Assembly (NCBI GenBank): GCA_004835665.1 | Contig: RBKR01000009.1 | Coordinates: 1,302,001-1,366,000, forward strand | DNA length: 64,000 nt | Direction of reading: 5' to 3' | Origin: Phoma sp. XZ068 | Lineage: Eukaryota; Ascomycota; Dothideomycetes; Pleosporales; Didymellaceae | Part shown: piece by piece, positions 22,242-31,585 of the stretch | Layout: each line of letters opens with the position of its first letter | Position numbering within the stretch: position 1 is the stretch's first letter | The notes under the pieces: model-generated | The model's input: only the letters and a program-made list of their open reading frames with translations | Databases searched by the model: none | Told to the model about the DNA's origin: nothing | Position numbers and translations under genes: made by a program

Positions 22242-23128
22242 ATGGCCGACTTCGCCAGCTTTGTCAAGGATACGCGCGAAAAGAAGAAAAACGAGAACCT
22301 AGCGCAGCAGTTCTTGGGCTCACGCGGCCGCACAGCAACACCCACATCTGGCTCCGGCGCAAAGTCACGACAGAACTCAGAGAAGCCCACCTTACTGAGT
22401 CGCATAAGCGGAGGCGCAGGCGTCCAGAAGGGACGCTCGTCATCCGCGAAGCCCTCCGGTAACATCGATGGAAAATGGCAACATGACCTGCACAAGGTCA
22501 ACAACCCCAATGGGCCGCCTGCCAGAGCTGCCAAGCTTGGGCGCACAGCTTCTGCGTCACAAATCGATCGCAACAGCCGGACTTACGACAAGTTCGCGTC
22601 TGTGCTGGGCAAGAACGCGAATGGGCGTAGCGACAGTGCACCTGGGTTCAGCATTCGAGGTGTTGCGAGTACAGGCCCATTCACAGTCATTGCAAGCAAC
22701 TTCGCACCAGGAACAACGGCTTCGGATATCGAGGCAGTTATGGCGCCCCACGGAGGAGAGTCACTTGGATGCAGGATGCTCACATCGTCTCCTACGGTTA
22801 TGGTGGAGCTCACATTTGCGACGAGAGAGGGAGCCGAGAACGTCATTGCAACGTTCAACAATCAGAAGGTTCGTAGTGTCCGGTTACAATCGTTCGACAA
22901 AGACTGACCTTCGTCCAGGCCGATGGTAGGACACTCTACGTGTACCTGAAAGAAAAACCCGCGAGCACTGCCCTGGCCCATACTCGACCACCGCCCGCTC
23001 GCGCTACGCAGGCCCTCGACGATATGGAAGTAGACGGTGTCCGCGGTGGAAGCTTCCAAGACGGGAGGTTCGGCTTCAGCGAGGGTGGTCGCAAAGACCC
23101 GCCACGTGGACCCCGCAGACGTTACTAG
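22242..23128 (+). CDS. RRM-fold RNA-binding protein
   Basis: Two exons, 22242-22868 and 22919-23128, joined across a 50-nt intron (GTTCGT..TCCAG) that removes a stop in the first open frame; 278 residues. The N-terminus is MADFASFVKDTREKKKNENL, followed by a basic Ser/Gly/Arg region. An RRM-like fold occupies about residues 145-230: FTVIASNFAPGTTASDIEAV (beta1-helix1), VMVELTFATREGAENVIATF (RNP1-like strand and helix) and, after the splice, a final strand GRTLYVYLK. The C-terminus is Arg/Gly-rich (GGRKDPPRGPRRRY), as in mRNA-binding and export adaptors of the Yra1/ALYREF style. A nuclear mRNA-binding role is likely, but the exact orthologue is not established here. The donor is weak, yet the phase and the continuation support it. 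Confidence 0.8.
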
Positions 23129-23519
23129 ACGCACAATGACCCATACTTAATACTTATGTACGATACCCTGTTACGGACGGCGAATTTCGAAGAACCGTTT
23201 GGTACATCCAGCGACACGAGCAAGACGCAGCGTCATACAAATTCCGTCGACTGCACAAGCAAGGAGTATGATTGGAAAGGACATGAGCATATCTGCGCTC
23301 TGTAGACCGCAATGAACAGAATCTTCTAGCTTGTTCCAAACAATGTCAGCATTTCAACAACGCAACCACCCGAATTCAAGTTTTTGTCACGAGGTTTTTG
23401 TCACGATGTCACGAGTGATAAGACTTCAGCAGGCTTTAGCCAAACAATAAGGAGGGACATGATAATGTAATCTATAGCGACTTTCTCGATCGGTTCTTGC
23501 CACTACCCACGCCTACCAT
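23129..23519. other. Intergenic, convergent 3' ends
   Basis: The 3' flanks of the RRM gene (+) and the FGGY kinase gene (-). It holds a 14-bp tandem duplication at 23380-23407 and otherwise nothing recognised. Confidence 0.6.
23380..23407. repeat. Tandem duplication, 14-bp unit x2
   Basis: GTTTTTGTCACGAG followed directly by GTTTTTGTCACGAT, one mismatch, with a third partial copy of GTCACGAG just after. It lies between two convergent genes. Confidence 0.8.
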
Positions 23520-25463
23520 CTACTGAGCCTTTGCCCAGCCCTCAACAGCAGCGTCAACCTCACTCCTGTATCTCTGCTGGCCCTCAATTTGCTCAAGGAA
23601 GACGTTATATTTAGCCTCCAGCAGCTTCTTCACGTTCTTGTCCGCAATCGGCTTAACCGTCTTACCCGGCTTGCTAAACCGGTCCATAATATCCCATAGA
23701 GGCTCACTGTTCCCGTCCTTGTCCGTGCTCGCCGCCTTTGCACCAAGCATAGCCGCGCCGTGGACAACAGCAGCGTGAACGTACTTGGGGATCAGCACGG
23801 GCATGCCGCACGCGGTAGCGACGAGCTGCATCAGCAAACCGTTCTGGCACTGCGAGCCGGACATGAAGATAGATGAGATGACGTGGCCGGACTTGTTCAT
23901 CGTAGATACAATTTGGTGAGTCTGCAGGGCGATGAACTCCAGTGTGGCGTAGTAGTATAGCGCGAGGCCGTCGAGACTCTTGTCAGAGCTTAGTCCGATC
24001 ACGGAACCTTTCATGTTGGGGTCCGCAATGGGGGAGCGGTTGCCGAAGAGATCGCCGTAGAAGAAGAAGTGGCGGCCGAGCCAGGCGATGTGCGGTGCAT
24101 TCTCTCGCTCGGCCAGCTCACGGAGATGCTCGTTTAGGTAGTCGTAGATGTTTGTGTTGAAGGTCTCTGCGACGGAGGAGGCCTCATTGAATGCGGGATG
24201 GGTCTCGATGACGTGCTTGAGCAGCTCGCCTGTTGCACTTTGGCCGCCTTCTGCCATCCAGTATTCGGGCAGCAGAACATCCCTGTAAGGGCCCCATACA
24301 CCAGGCACGAAGACAGGGTCGCGAGACATGGCAAGATGGCAGGTCGACGTTCCTGCAACGGCGGCCAATCGTGTAAAGGCTTGCTCAACGTCGTTCTTTG
24401 CGTGGCCCATGTCGAGGGTATCTTCATCGAGCTTGACTTTGGCACCAACGGTGCCGATCCAGCCTGCGTAGGCATCGATGACACCACTGCCAACCGCAAC
24501 ACCAGGGTTGAGACCCATCTCTGCCGCAGCCTTCTCGCTGAGAGTCCCGACAAGCTCACCAGCGGTGAGGTAGCGTCCATTCTGGCCCGTGTTAGCTAGG
24601 TCTTATTTGTCAAGTGATGCAGGACAAACCACTTTGTCGACACCTCCCATGCGCTTGAAGTTGTCCTCACACAAATCCTCCAATCCTATGGTTTTAAGGA
24701 AGTCTTCCTGCCATCCCTTCACGCTACCGTCAACACCAACAGGGACGAATCCCTGCTTACAGACCACACTGCAATAGCTCCGAGTATCACTTCCGGTAGC
24801 CAAATGCGTGAGCGCATCTCCAAGATCGTAGAATTTGCAGCGATCGAAGAGTTCCTTGGGCATGTTGTTCTTTAACCACAGCACCTTTGGAATTTCCATC
24901 TCAATAGACATCTTTCCTCCGACATAGCGGAGAAGATTGTGGTTGGTTGCGTTGATCTTCTCGGTCTCCTCGACTGGTCGGTGGTCGAGCCACAGGATGA
25001 CATTGCGATCGTTACCATCTCTGTTATCAAAGTGCGGACCAGTGACTGAGATTGGCTCGTCGGTGTCCTCTGCGAAGACGGACAGCGAACATGTAGCATC
25101 GAAACCAATACCACGAATGGAGTCTCGATCGATGTTGTGTTGGTCCATCGCCCTGCGCACTGAAGAGCAGATGCATCGCCAGATGTCTGTTGTAGATTGT
25201 TCCTGGTGCTGTCAGTAGTACGCTCTGAGATTCAGTCTGGACGATAGTACATAGTAACCAGTCTGCGGCTGCCACAAGCCAATGTTTTCTGAAGCTAACC
25301 CGACAATATCACCCTGATCGTTCATGATACAGGCTCTAGCGCTGCCTGTACCGACGTCGATACCAATGTAGTGGTCGACATGAGGACGAATCTCGTTGCG
25401 AGGATCAGTCATTTGGCGTGATGGCTGCCGTGAGTTCTGCCTGAAAGGAATTGTGCCAGCCAT
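23520..25463 (-). CDS. FGGY-family carbohydrate kinase (D-ribulokinase type)
   Basis: Three exons: 25463-25251, 25202-24633, 24581-23520, introns 48 and 51 nt, 614 residues. The N-terminal FGGY domain opens with YIGIDVGTGSARACI (phosphate-binding loop of the actin-like fold), then GIGFDATCSLSVF and ILWLDHRPVEE. The C-terminal domain has VGSGVIDAYAGWIGTVGAK, and the adenosine-binding region IFMSGSQCQNGLLMQL with VHAAVVHGAAMLGA. This is the pattern of human FGGY and yeast YDR109C, which phosphorylate D-ribulose using ATP, probably as metabolite repair or pentose salvage; the cytosol is the expected site. The second intron has a GTGGTT donor, but the frame and the conserved GVDK-NGRYLTAGELVG junction support it. 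An alternative start lies 17 codons downstream. Confidence 0.92.
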
Positions 25464-26043
25464 TGTGACGTGTTAGAAGCTGTGAACGTTTCGTATGAGT
25501 ATTGAGAGGAAGAGGAAGAGCCAGCAAATGTGGTTCAATTAGAAGCTCTCGGAGAATGTTGAGAACCTTCCACAGCTCAGAATGCGGGATGAGCTCATAG
25601 CTATCAAGACCCTGGGTGGGGGCGGGGCAATTGAAGGGCTTAGTGATCTTCAGTTTTCCAGCAATTAGACCGAGTCTGGCTGTCGTTACGCAAGGCCAGC
25701 GCTCGCGATTTTCTTAAAGCTTTCCAGAACGGATGGGGAATTGTGGAGATCGTGAGACCCCGGATCCACCTGTTTGGGCATCCCGTGTGTTGTTGGCTAT
25801 AAAATACGCCACTGAGCAGCATCAATCCTTGGGCGAGTATTGTCACGGGAGTGTTCGGAGCATCGCCGAGACTTGACAGACACCGTCGCGACGCGAGCCG
25901 ACGCGATGGCGTGGGGAAAGGATGTTGGCACCATCGTGGGGAGCATGCTGGGGATGGTTAGTCAGCCAAGCTCTGACCATCTGTGTCTGTCCTTGGAACC
26001 AAGCTCATGCAGGTGAGAGATATCACGACACAGAACCGCCAAT
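25464..26043. other. Divergent promoter region
   Basis: About 580 bp between the starts of the FGGY kinase (-) and the EMC10-like gene (+). A short open reading from an ATG near 25,905 soon meets a GTTAGT donor-like sequence and could be leader sequence. No other signal was seen. Confidence 0.5.
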
Positions 26044-26649
26044 ATGTTACTCGCAAGACTTTTACTGCTTCCTTTTGCAGTCGCGTCAACCGTCACACTC
26101 TATGTGTCATCTGTTCCTGCCTCGGAAGGCACCGCCGTCATCCCATCGGCAATCCCCCTCGCACAGATCGAGTACGATGCGGACCAATCCGTCGGCACAT
26201 TAGCCTCATATACACCGCCCACTGGCTCCTACTCTGCAGACCATCTCCTTCGCATCGGAATTACAGGGCCCAAGAGTGGATCATGGAGGGGCATCGTTAC
26301 GTCGGCAGCCAGCTTCGCGGATTTATACCACAAGAAGTTTATCGTCCACGTTGACGAGAAGGGCGAACCATACCACGTGGGTTTTGGGACAAGCGCAAAG
26401 GGGAATGGAAAGGAGGTGGAAGTCGAGATTGTAAAGAGAAACCCGGGTCCTAAGCCAGTCTTGAACAAGCCTATTGTTCTGAACGCCGAGGGCAAGCTAG
26501 AAAGCAAGGAGCCTGAGAAGTCGTTCTTGCAGAAGTACGTATTGTGGCCAAAGATGGAGAATCTACACTAACATCACTGCAGGTACTGGTGGGCCATTGC
26601 TATCTTCGTCGTGGTCCAGCTCGTATCGAGCGGAGGCGATGGGAAATAG
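26044..26649 (+). CDS. EMC10: ER membrane protein complex subunit 10-like protein
   Basis: Two exons, 26044-26534 and 26583-26649, with a 48-nt intron (GTACGT..TGCAG) and 185 residues. The N-terminus MLLARLLLLPFAVAS is a signal peptide. The lumenal part has LYVSSVPASEGTAVIP, then SGSWRGIVTSAASFADLY, and VHVDEKGEPYHVGF, which I associate with fungal Emc10. The second exon supplies a single membrane segment, YWWAIAIFVVVQLVSS, and a short tail GGDGK. Emc10 is a peripheral lumenal-side subunit of the EMC insertase, which inserts tail-anchored and multipass proteins at the ER. Without the second exon the protein would lack its membrane anchor and end in an unrelated tail, which supports the splice. 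Assignment is by motif memory, so moderately sure. Confidence 0.75.
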
Positions 26650-27680
26650 AGAGTCCAAATAGGACGCTGACGAATCGAATCTGCACTCAGCAGCTACCCT
26701 ATCTGTACTCCAGCACGATCTTTTATGCGTCGAGCTTATGACAAGCTCAAAACCAATAACACCATACTTATACTTTTTGGGCACAATTCTGTAACGTCCA
26801 TTGTGTACAGGTGCCGAGACACAAGATAGTGAAGCTCCAAGAAAATAAGAGCAAGTATCACCAGCGCTATTCGGCTTGCCTTGTAGTCCCACCGTTTATG
26901 TTTTGTCAACCGAACCGGTGGCCCCATTTCCCCTGAGCATGCTGGACTGAAGCTTATGCTGTGACAAGTGGCGGCTGCGTCTACACTGGGAGCTGTCGTT
27001 GTTTGGAGAAAGCCACCTTAACCGAAACCAATCCATAGGGAGCATTGTGCGTGTCGAAGCCTGCCCATCAACGTCGACAGAAGTCTCCGATAGTTAAGTC
27101 ATCGCCACTTAAACGTTATCAAGGATCTGCTCCGTTGTAGATGATTGACAGTGAGGGATGTGTAAAATGCCACCATATGCACTTCCATTCTACCACAACA
27201 GTGACGTCGAAGCCATGTAGTTCTTATCGCCCGACCATGGTCATCTACCCTTGTATGTACGATTGTCCGTGGAGCTTCACATAAGGTGTTTGAGAACGTA
27301 CGTGCGCACTCCTTGAAGTCAAGCAGAGAACAGCTGTGACCTTGGCTGTGTAAATTGCGTAGCTCGCAACTGAAGGCATATTGAGCCTAGTGACCATCAT
27401 CGCACTGTAGCCGTTCATTTGCACATGTCAAAAGGTCTGCAGGCTGCGCCGTGGTTCGAGACGATTCGCTGCGTTGTTTGCGTGAAATCGCCACACGTGG
27501 CTGCGACGCGCGGGGCGGAGTCGCGACGTCATCAGCCCCAATCCTCTTACCATATGAACACCCCACCAACGCAAACATTCCTTCTCTTACTACAAATACC
27601 TCTGTTGACTTCCTCTTACATCACCTCAATAAACACAACCCTTTCCACATACATTCCAAACATCTACCAGCAAATTCACA
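26650..27680. other. Intergenic ~1 kb, promoter of the RRM/Cys-repeat gene
   Basis: No gene recognised. The part just before 27681 is rich in C and A (aacacaaccctttccacatacattcc), a typical leader of a strongly expressed fungal gene. Confidence 0.5.
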
Positions 27681-28697
27681 ATGGCTTCCACAGTCCACGT
27701 CGAGAACATCAGCACGAAGACGTCAGAGGACGAGATCAAGTCCTTCTTCAGTTTCTGCGGCAAGATCCAAGACATCTCCGTCAAGTCCACTGGCAATGAC
27801 ACGCAGTCTGCGTCCGTGACTTTCGAGAAGGCAGCTGCCGCTAAGACTGCACTCCTACTTGACAGCACGCAGCTAGGCCCGAACTCTGTCCACGTCAAGT
27901 CTGCACAGTCTGGTGGCGAGTCTGCGACCGACAAGTCAGCTGCCGAGGAGTCTCACGAAGGCGACCATATCTCGCAGGAGCAAAAGCCTCGCGCTCGTAT
28001 CGTTGCCGAGTACCTCGCTCACGGCTACGCCATCTCCGACAAGGCCATTGAAAGCGCTCTTGCTGCCGACAAGCAGCATGGCTACAGCACCAAATTCCTT
28101 CAAACTCTTCAGAACATCGACTCTAAGACACAGGCTTCGCAGAAGGCGCAGGTCGTCGACCAGAAGCTTGGTCTCTCGAACAAAGCACTGGGCGCATGGG
28201 CTGGTCTCACCAGCTATTTCGATAAGGCTCAGGGCACACCTACCGGCCAGAAGTTGAGAGCCTTCTACGACCAGGGCAACAAGACCGTCATGGATGTCCA
28301 CAACGAGGCTCGCCACTTGGCGGATCTGAAGAAGGGTCAGAGCGGTAGCGGCAGCAAGCCCACCAAGGAGGAGGCTGACGTCCACGGTGTCGGTGACGGC
28401 AAGACCCAGTGCAACTGCGGTTCCCAGGCTGGCAAGTGCCCTTGTCCTGAGGGGCAGTGTGCTTGCTCCGGCTGCGCAAAGGCTGAGAATGGCGGCAAGC
28501 CCAGCGTAGAAGAGGCCAACGTTCACGAGGTTGGTAATGGCAAGACTCAGTGCAACTGTGGCTCCGTGTCTGGCAAGTGCCCATGTCCTGAGGGCAAGTG
28601 TGCTTGCTCAGGCTGCGCAAAGGACACCACCAAGAACGAGAAGGCCGGCCAGGCTGGCGATGAAAGCTACGCTGCCGTTGCCGACCCCAAACAGTAG
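27681..28697 (+). CDS. RRM protein with metallothionein-like cysteine repeats
   Basis: Intronless 338-residue protein. Residues 1-75 are an RRM: TVHVENISTKTSEDEIKSFF, then a strand region SASVTFEKAAAAKTAL and SVHVKSA, resembling fission-yeast Vip1-type RRM proteins (unrelated to the inositol kinase at the left edge). Residues ~100-210 are helical (ARIVAEYLAHGYAISDKAIE). From residue 226 two tandem 47-residue units follow, each with seven cysteines in the pattern CNCG-x4-KCPCPEG-x-CACSGC, with the first Cys at residues 244 and 291. CxC and CxxC clusters like these bind Cu(I) or Zn in fungal metallothioneins. Codon use is strongly biased to C in the third position, suggesting high expression. 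RRM and helical parts are seen directly; metal binding is inferred. Confidence 0.9.
   Translation: MASTVHVENISTKTSEDEIKSFFSFCGKIQDISVKSTGNDTQSASVTFEKAAAAKTALLLDSTQLGPNSVHVKSAQSGGESATDKSAAEESHEGDHISQEQKPRARIVAEYLAHGYAISDKAIESALAADKQHGYSTKFLQTLQNIDSKTQASQKAQVVDQKLGLSNKALGAWAGLTSYFDKAQGTPTGQKLRAFYDQGNKTVMDVHNEARHLADLKKGQSGSGSKPTKEEADVHGVGDGKTQCNCGSQAGKCPCPEGQCACSGCAKAENGGKPSVEEANVHEVGNGKTQCNCGSVSGKCPCPEGKCACSGCAKDTTKNEKAGQAGDESYAAVADPKQ
28356..28637 (+). repeat. In-frame tandem repeat, 141-bp unit x2, Cys-rich
   Basis: Two units of 141 bp (28356-28496 and 28497-28637) encode two 47-residue repeats starting KPTKEEADVH and KPSVEEANVH. Spacing between matching cysteine codons is exactly 141 bp. 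Differences are mostly synonymous or conservative, so the duplication is old and maintained. Confidence 0.9.
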
Positions 28698-29514
28698 ATC
28701 CACGTTCAGCGTTGTGGCGTTTAGGTTTGCAAGGTTATGAGCGACGAATTTTCTTGTTTCTGGGCGATGCCGACGAAAATGCGGAGTTGGTGGCGATGAA
28801 CGATGAACTGAGATATCCTATAGTTGAGCACTAAATTTGATCCTTTCACGTTGATAAGAAATTGTATCACCGTCCATTTTGGTACTCAATGAATGTGCTC
28901 AATCATGCAGCATCCTAGGGCGCATCTCGTTTCCCAGCCTGAAACGGACACTTTCCATTTGCGCAGATGCTATCGAATTTCCATTGCATCTAGTTGCTTT
29001 CACATAGGCGATGATGCATTTGTAGCTACCGATATCGGCGTTCTGGTAATTAAGCTCATGTCGCAGCGACTTCTTGGGCGACCACAGGGCAAGTGTGACG
29101 TTGGGGTTCTTTGAAACCGATGCAACATTAGTAACAAGCGTGAAGTCCAAAATGATGGGAAGGCAAAGCAGTAGCGATATATGGGGCGGTGTGAGGCAAA
29201 AGCAGCATGTGTAGCCGGATACCCATTAGCTCTGCCTGTAGTTAGTCAGTGATCGCAAACCACAATTGTGTGCCTCTGCGTCATGGTTGCTCTAGACTTC
29301 CCCACCACGCGCGTATCTTTTCCCACCCTCACCTTATAAAGTAGCTTGTAGAAGCTATCACGCCCTGCACAGTGAAGGCCGTCCATTGTGTCTCTAGCGT
29401 TCTTTTACTTGCCTTCAGCCTTGACAACGCATAAATAGCGCCTGCAGCTGTAGCGCCGCGATACCTTCTCAGCCAACCCAGCAACTCCTCGACAACAAGA
29501 CACCAACCGCCAAG
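28698..29514. other. Intergenic ~0.8 kb
   Basis: The 3' flank of the RRM/Cys-repeat gene and the promoter and leader of the E2 gene. A TATA-like TATAAAG is present at 29335-29341. Nothing else was recognised. Confidence 0.5.
29335..29341 (+). promoter_or_regulatory. TATA-like box
   Basis: TATAAAG about 175 bp upstream of the E2 start codon at 29515. Plausible core promoter element on position only. Confidence 0.3.
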
Positions 29515-30085
29515 ATGAGCACAGGAGCGAAGAAGAGAATCATGAAGGTAAGCCTCTTGTGTAGTGCGCTAGGATTTGTATACTGACATGACTGCAGGAG
29601 TATGGCGAGTGCATGGCAGATATGCCAGCAGGCATGAAGATCAACTTTGATGAGCAGAACATGACAAAGTGGGAGGTTCTCATGGATGGACCTGAGCAGT
29701 CTGTGTACACGGTATGTGTAGCTGCATCACGCGCTCACTTGTAGTAGGAGGCTAAGCTAACGCTGCGCAGGGCGGGCACTTCAAGCTTGAAATCACATTC
29801 CCCAACGAGTACCCATTCAAACCGCCGGTTGTTTCCTTCCGCACCAAGATCTACCACCCTAACGTCAGCAACGATGACAAGGGCTCCATGTGCTTGGGTC
29901 TACTGCGTCCCGACGAGTGGAAGCCGCCAAACAAGGTTGTTTCGGTCCTTCGCCTCATCCAGACGCTCCTCATCGAACCCAACCCGGACGACGCTATCGA
30001 GCCATCTATTGCCAATGAGTACAGGGAGAACCGCAAGGAGTTTGAGAAGAATGCGAAGGACTGGATCAAGCGCTATGCGAAGTGA
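29515..30085 (+). CDS. E2 ubiquitin-conjugating enzyme
   Basis: Three exons, 29515-29547, 29598-29711, 29771-30085 (introns 50 and 59 nt), 153 residues, a bare UBC fold. The sequence runs MSTGAKKRIMKEYGECMADM (helix 1), GGHFKLEITFPNEYPFKPP (beta sheet and the PPxxPP-like turn), KIYHPNV with HPN at residues 78-80, and GSMCLGLL with the catalytic Cys90, then VLRLIQTLLIEPNPDDAI and a C-terminal helix ending IKRYAK. It accepts ubiquitin from E1 and hands it to substrates with an E3. By eye it is nearest to UBE2L3/UBE2D-like class I enzymes; I cannot fix the subfamily. The tiny first exon of 11 codons is typical of this family in fungi. The start is the first ATG of the conserved helix. Confidence 0.93.
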
Positions 30086-31585
30086 GAAGGATGTCACGCG
30101 ACAAGCGATGGCTGGGGTGCCTGGGAGAACAAGCTCTGAAGCGATAGATACACAGCATTTTGGGCGTTTAGCGAAGCCGCATCAGGCGGCTGGCAAAGGA
30201 CACGATTGGCAGAGGCGGACGAAAAGGGCCAGCAATGGGTTTATATCAACATGGATGGTACATAGCATCGCGATGTTGGCGCACCAAAATCTCCGGGCCG
30301 TAGGCAGCTGAGATGTGTTGCATGCTCGGGCAGTTGAGCCGGGTAAGGGATGCCTGGGTTCGTTCTGATGAATAAACACATTCACCTCAAGGCATGTCGT
30401 CATGAGTAAATTCCTCAGCCGTGGTGTGTTGCTTGGAGGTAGTCAGACAAAGGGAAGGAAATGAGAGGGCCAGGATTATAGCTCTACAAAGGCGCCCAAG
30501 AAGTCATGGTGACGTACCCACAGCCAGGCGGAGAATGGCGACGGCGGGCGAACTGGTCGCGGTGACACTCATGTGCTTCTCGAAGTCATGTTCCTTTCAG
30601 GCGCTCGGATTGCAGCGCTGGCATTGCTGGCGCTGCCAATCTAACGAGTCAGCGCTGCACCGAAGGGCGTCTCAGGAAGCGGAGGCAGCTGCAGCAGCCA
30701 AACACGTGCTGCAGACGACGCAGACACATGCCCTTGGGCGAACTGCGGATCTCCAGCAGCCACATGCGGACGTTGACGAAGTAGTTAGCAGGAAGCGAAA
30801 GGTACACAGAGACGCGTAGCAGTGCCTGCCAATTGGACGCAGCGGACGGGCGGCCAGGATATGCAGGGCCTCCAGCAGCGAGCAACGGTGCCAATATGCC
30901 AATCTCGGTAATGAAGAGTAGCCGCCAGCGCGCGGCGATTGGCTGCGCTGGCTGCATGGACTGCATTGGTACGCGTGAAGGTCGCGGCGTGAGGACGCTT
31001 GCTGGAAGCTGCAGACGGGCCACAACGTCAAGCAGCGCTTGAGCCTCGCGCGACCCACGCCGGACGGGGATGCGGAAGCCGCCTGGCCTGCACGACCAGG
31101 CCGGCGGGACTGCTGGTAGTGCTGCAGCTGCTGCAGCTGCTGCTCAGGCTCTGCGACGCTGCTCCCTTCACCTCCGTCTCCAGTGGAGTCTCGCACACAG
31201 CCCAAACAAACACCTCGCCCAGCACGTGGCCAGGCACATCACGCTCCTTAACCGCCGCACCGCAGCAGCAGCCGCCCCCTGCGGCCGCATTCCTTGCTCG
31301 CCAATTCTTTCCTCCCTGCGTGGTCCCGAGCCGTGGCGGTGCCCAGCTGGGCCTCCCGAGCAGTAGTGTCGTGACGAGCGGTAGTGTCGAGCTCCAGTGC
31401 TTTTTGGGTTTCAGACGCACCCACCTCCAAACCGCAGCGCATCGCGAGCTCCGCCGCCCGCAAGGCCTCGCTCGAATCGCCCCCGACGCTCTCCCCCGAT
31501 AATGTGTTCGCCGCAAGCCACCTCGACCGAGCTGCCCACCTGTCCGCGCGAATGAGCACCACTGCGCGCTTCCTCGTCTGCTGCG
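30086..31585. other. Intergenic ~1.5 kb upstream of the TBC gene
   Basis: The 3' flank of the E2 gene, then the promoter and long leader of the TBC gene. GC-rich, with CAG/CTG-type short runs near 31,120-31,145 (ctgcagctgctgcagctgctgctc). Many overlapping open frames on both strands arise from that composition and none is convincing. Confidence 0.5.

Noticed and set aside
22010..22573. 187-codon minus-strand frame
   Set aside because: It lies antisense to the first exon and leader of the RRM gene and has no family resemblance.
30421..31580. Several open frames of 100-177 codons on both strands upstream of the TBC gene
   Set aside because: They overlap in all phases in GC-rich DNA and give low-complexity translations; they look like leader and promoter sequence.
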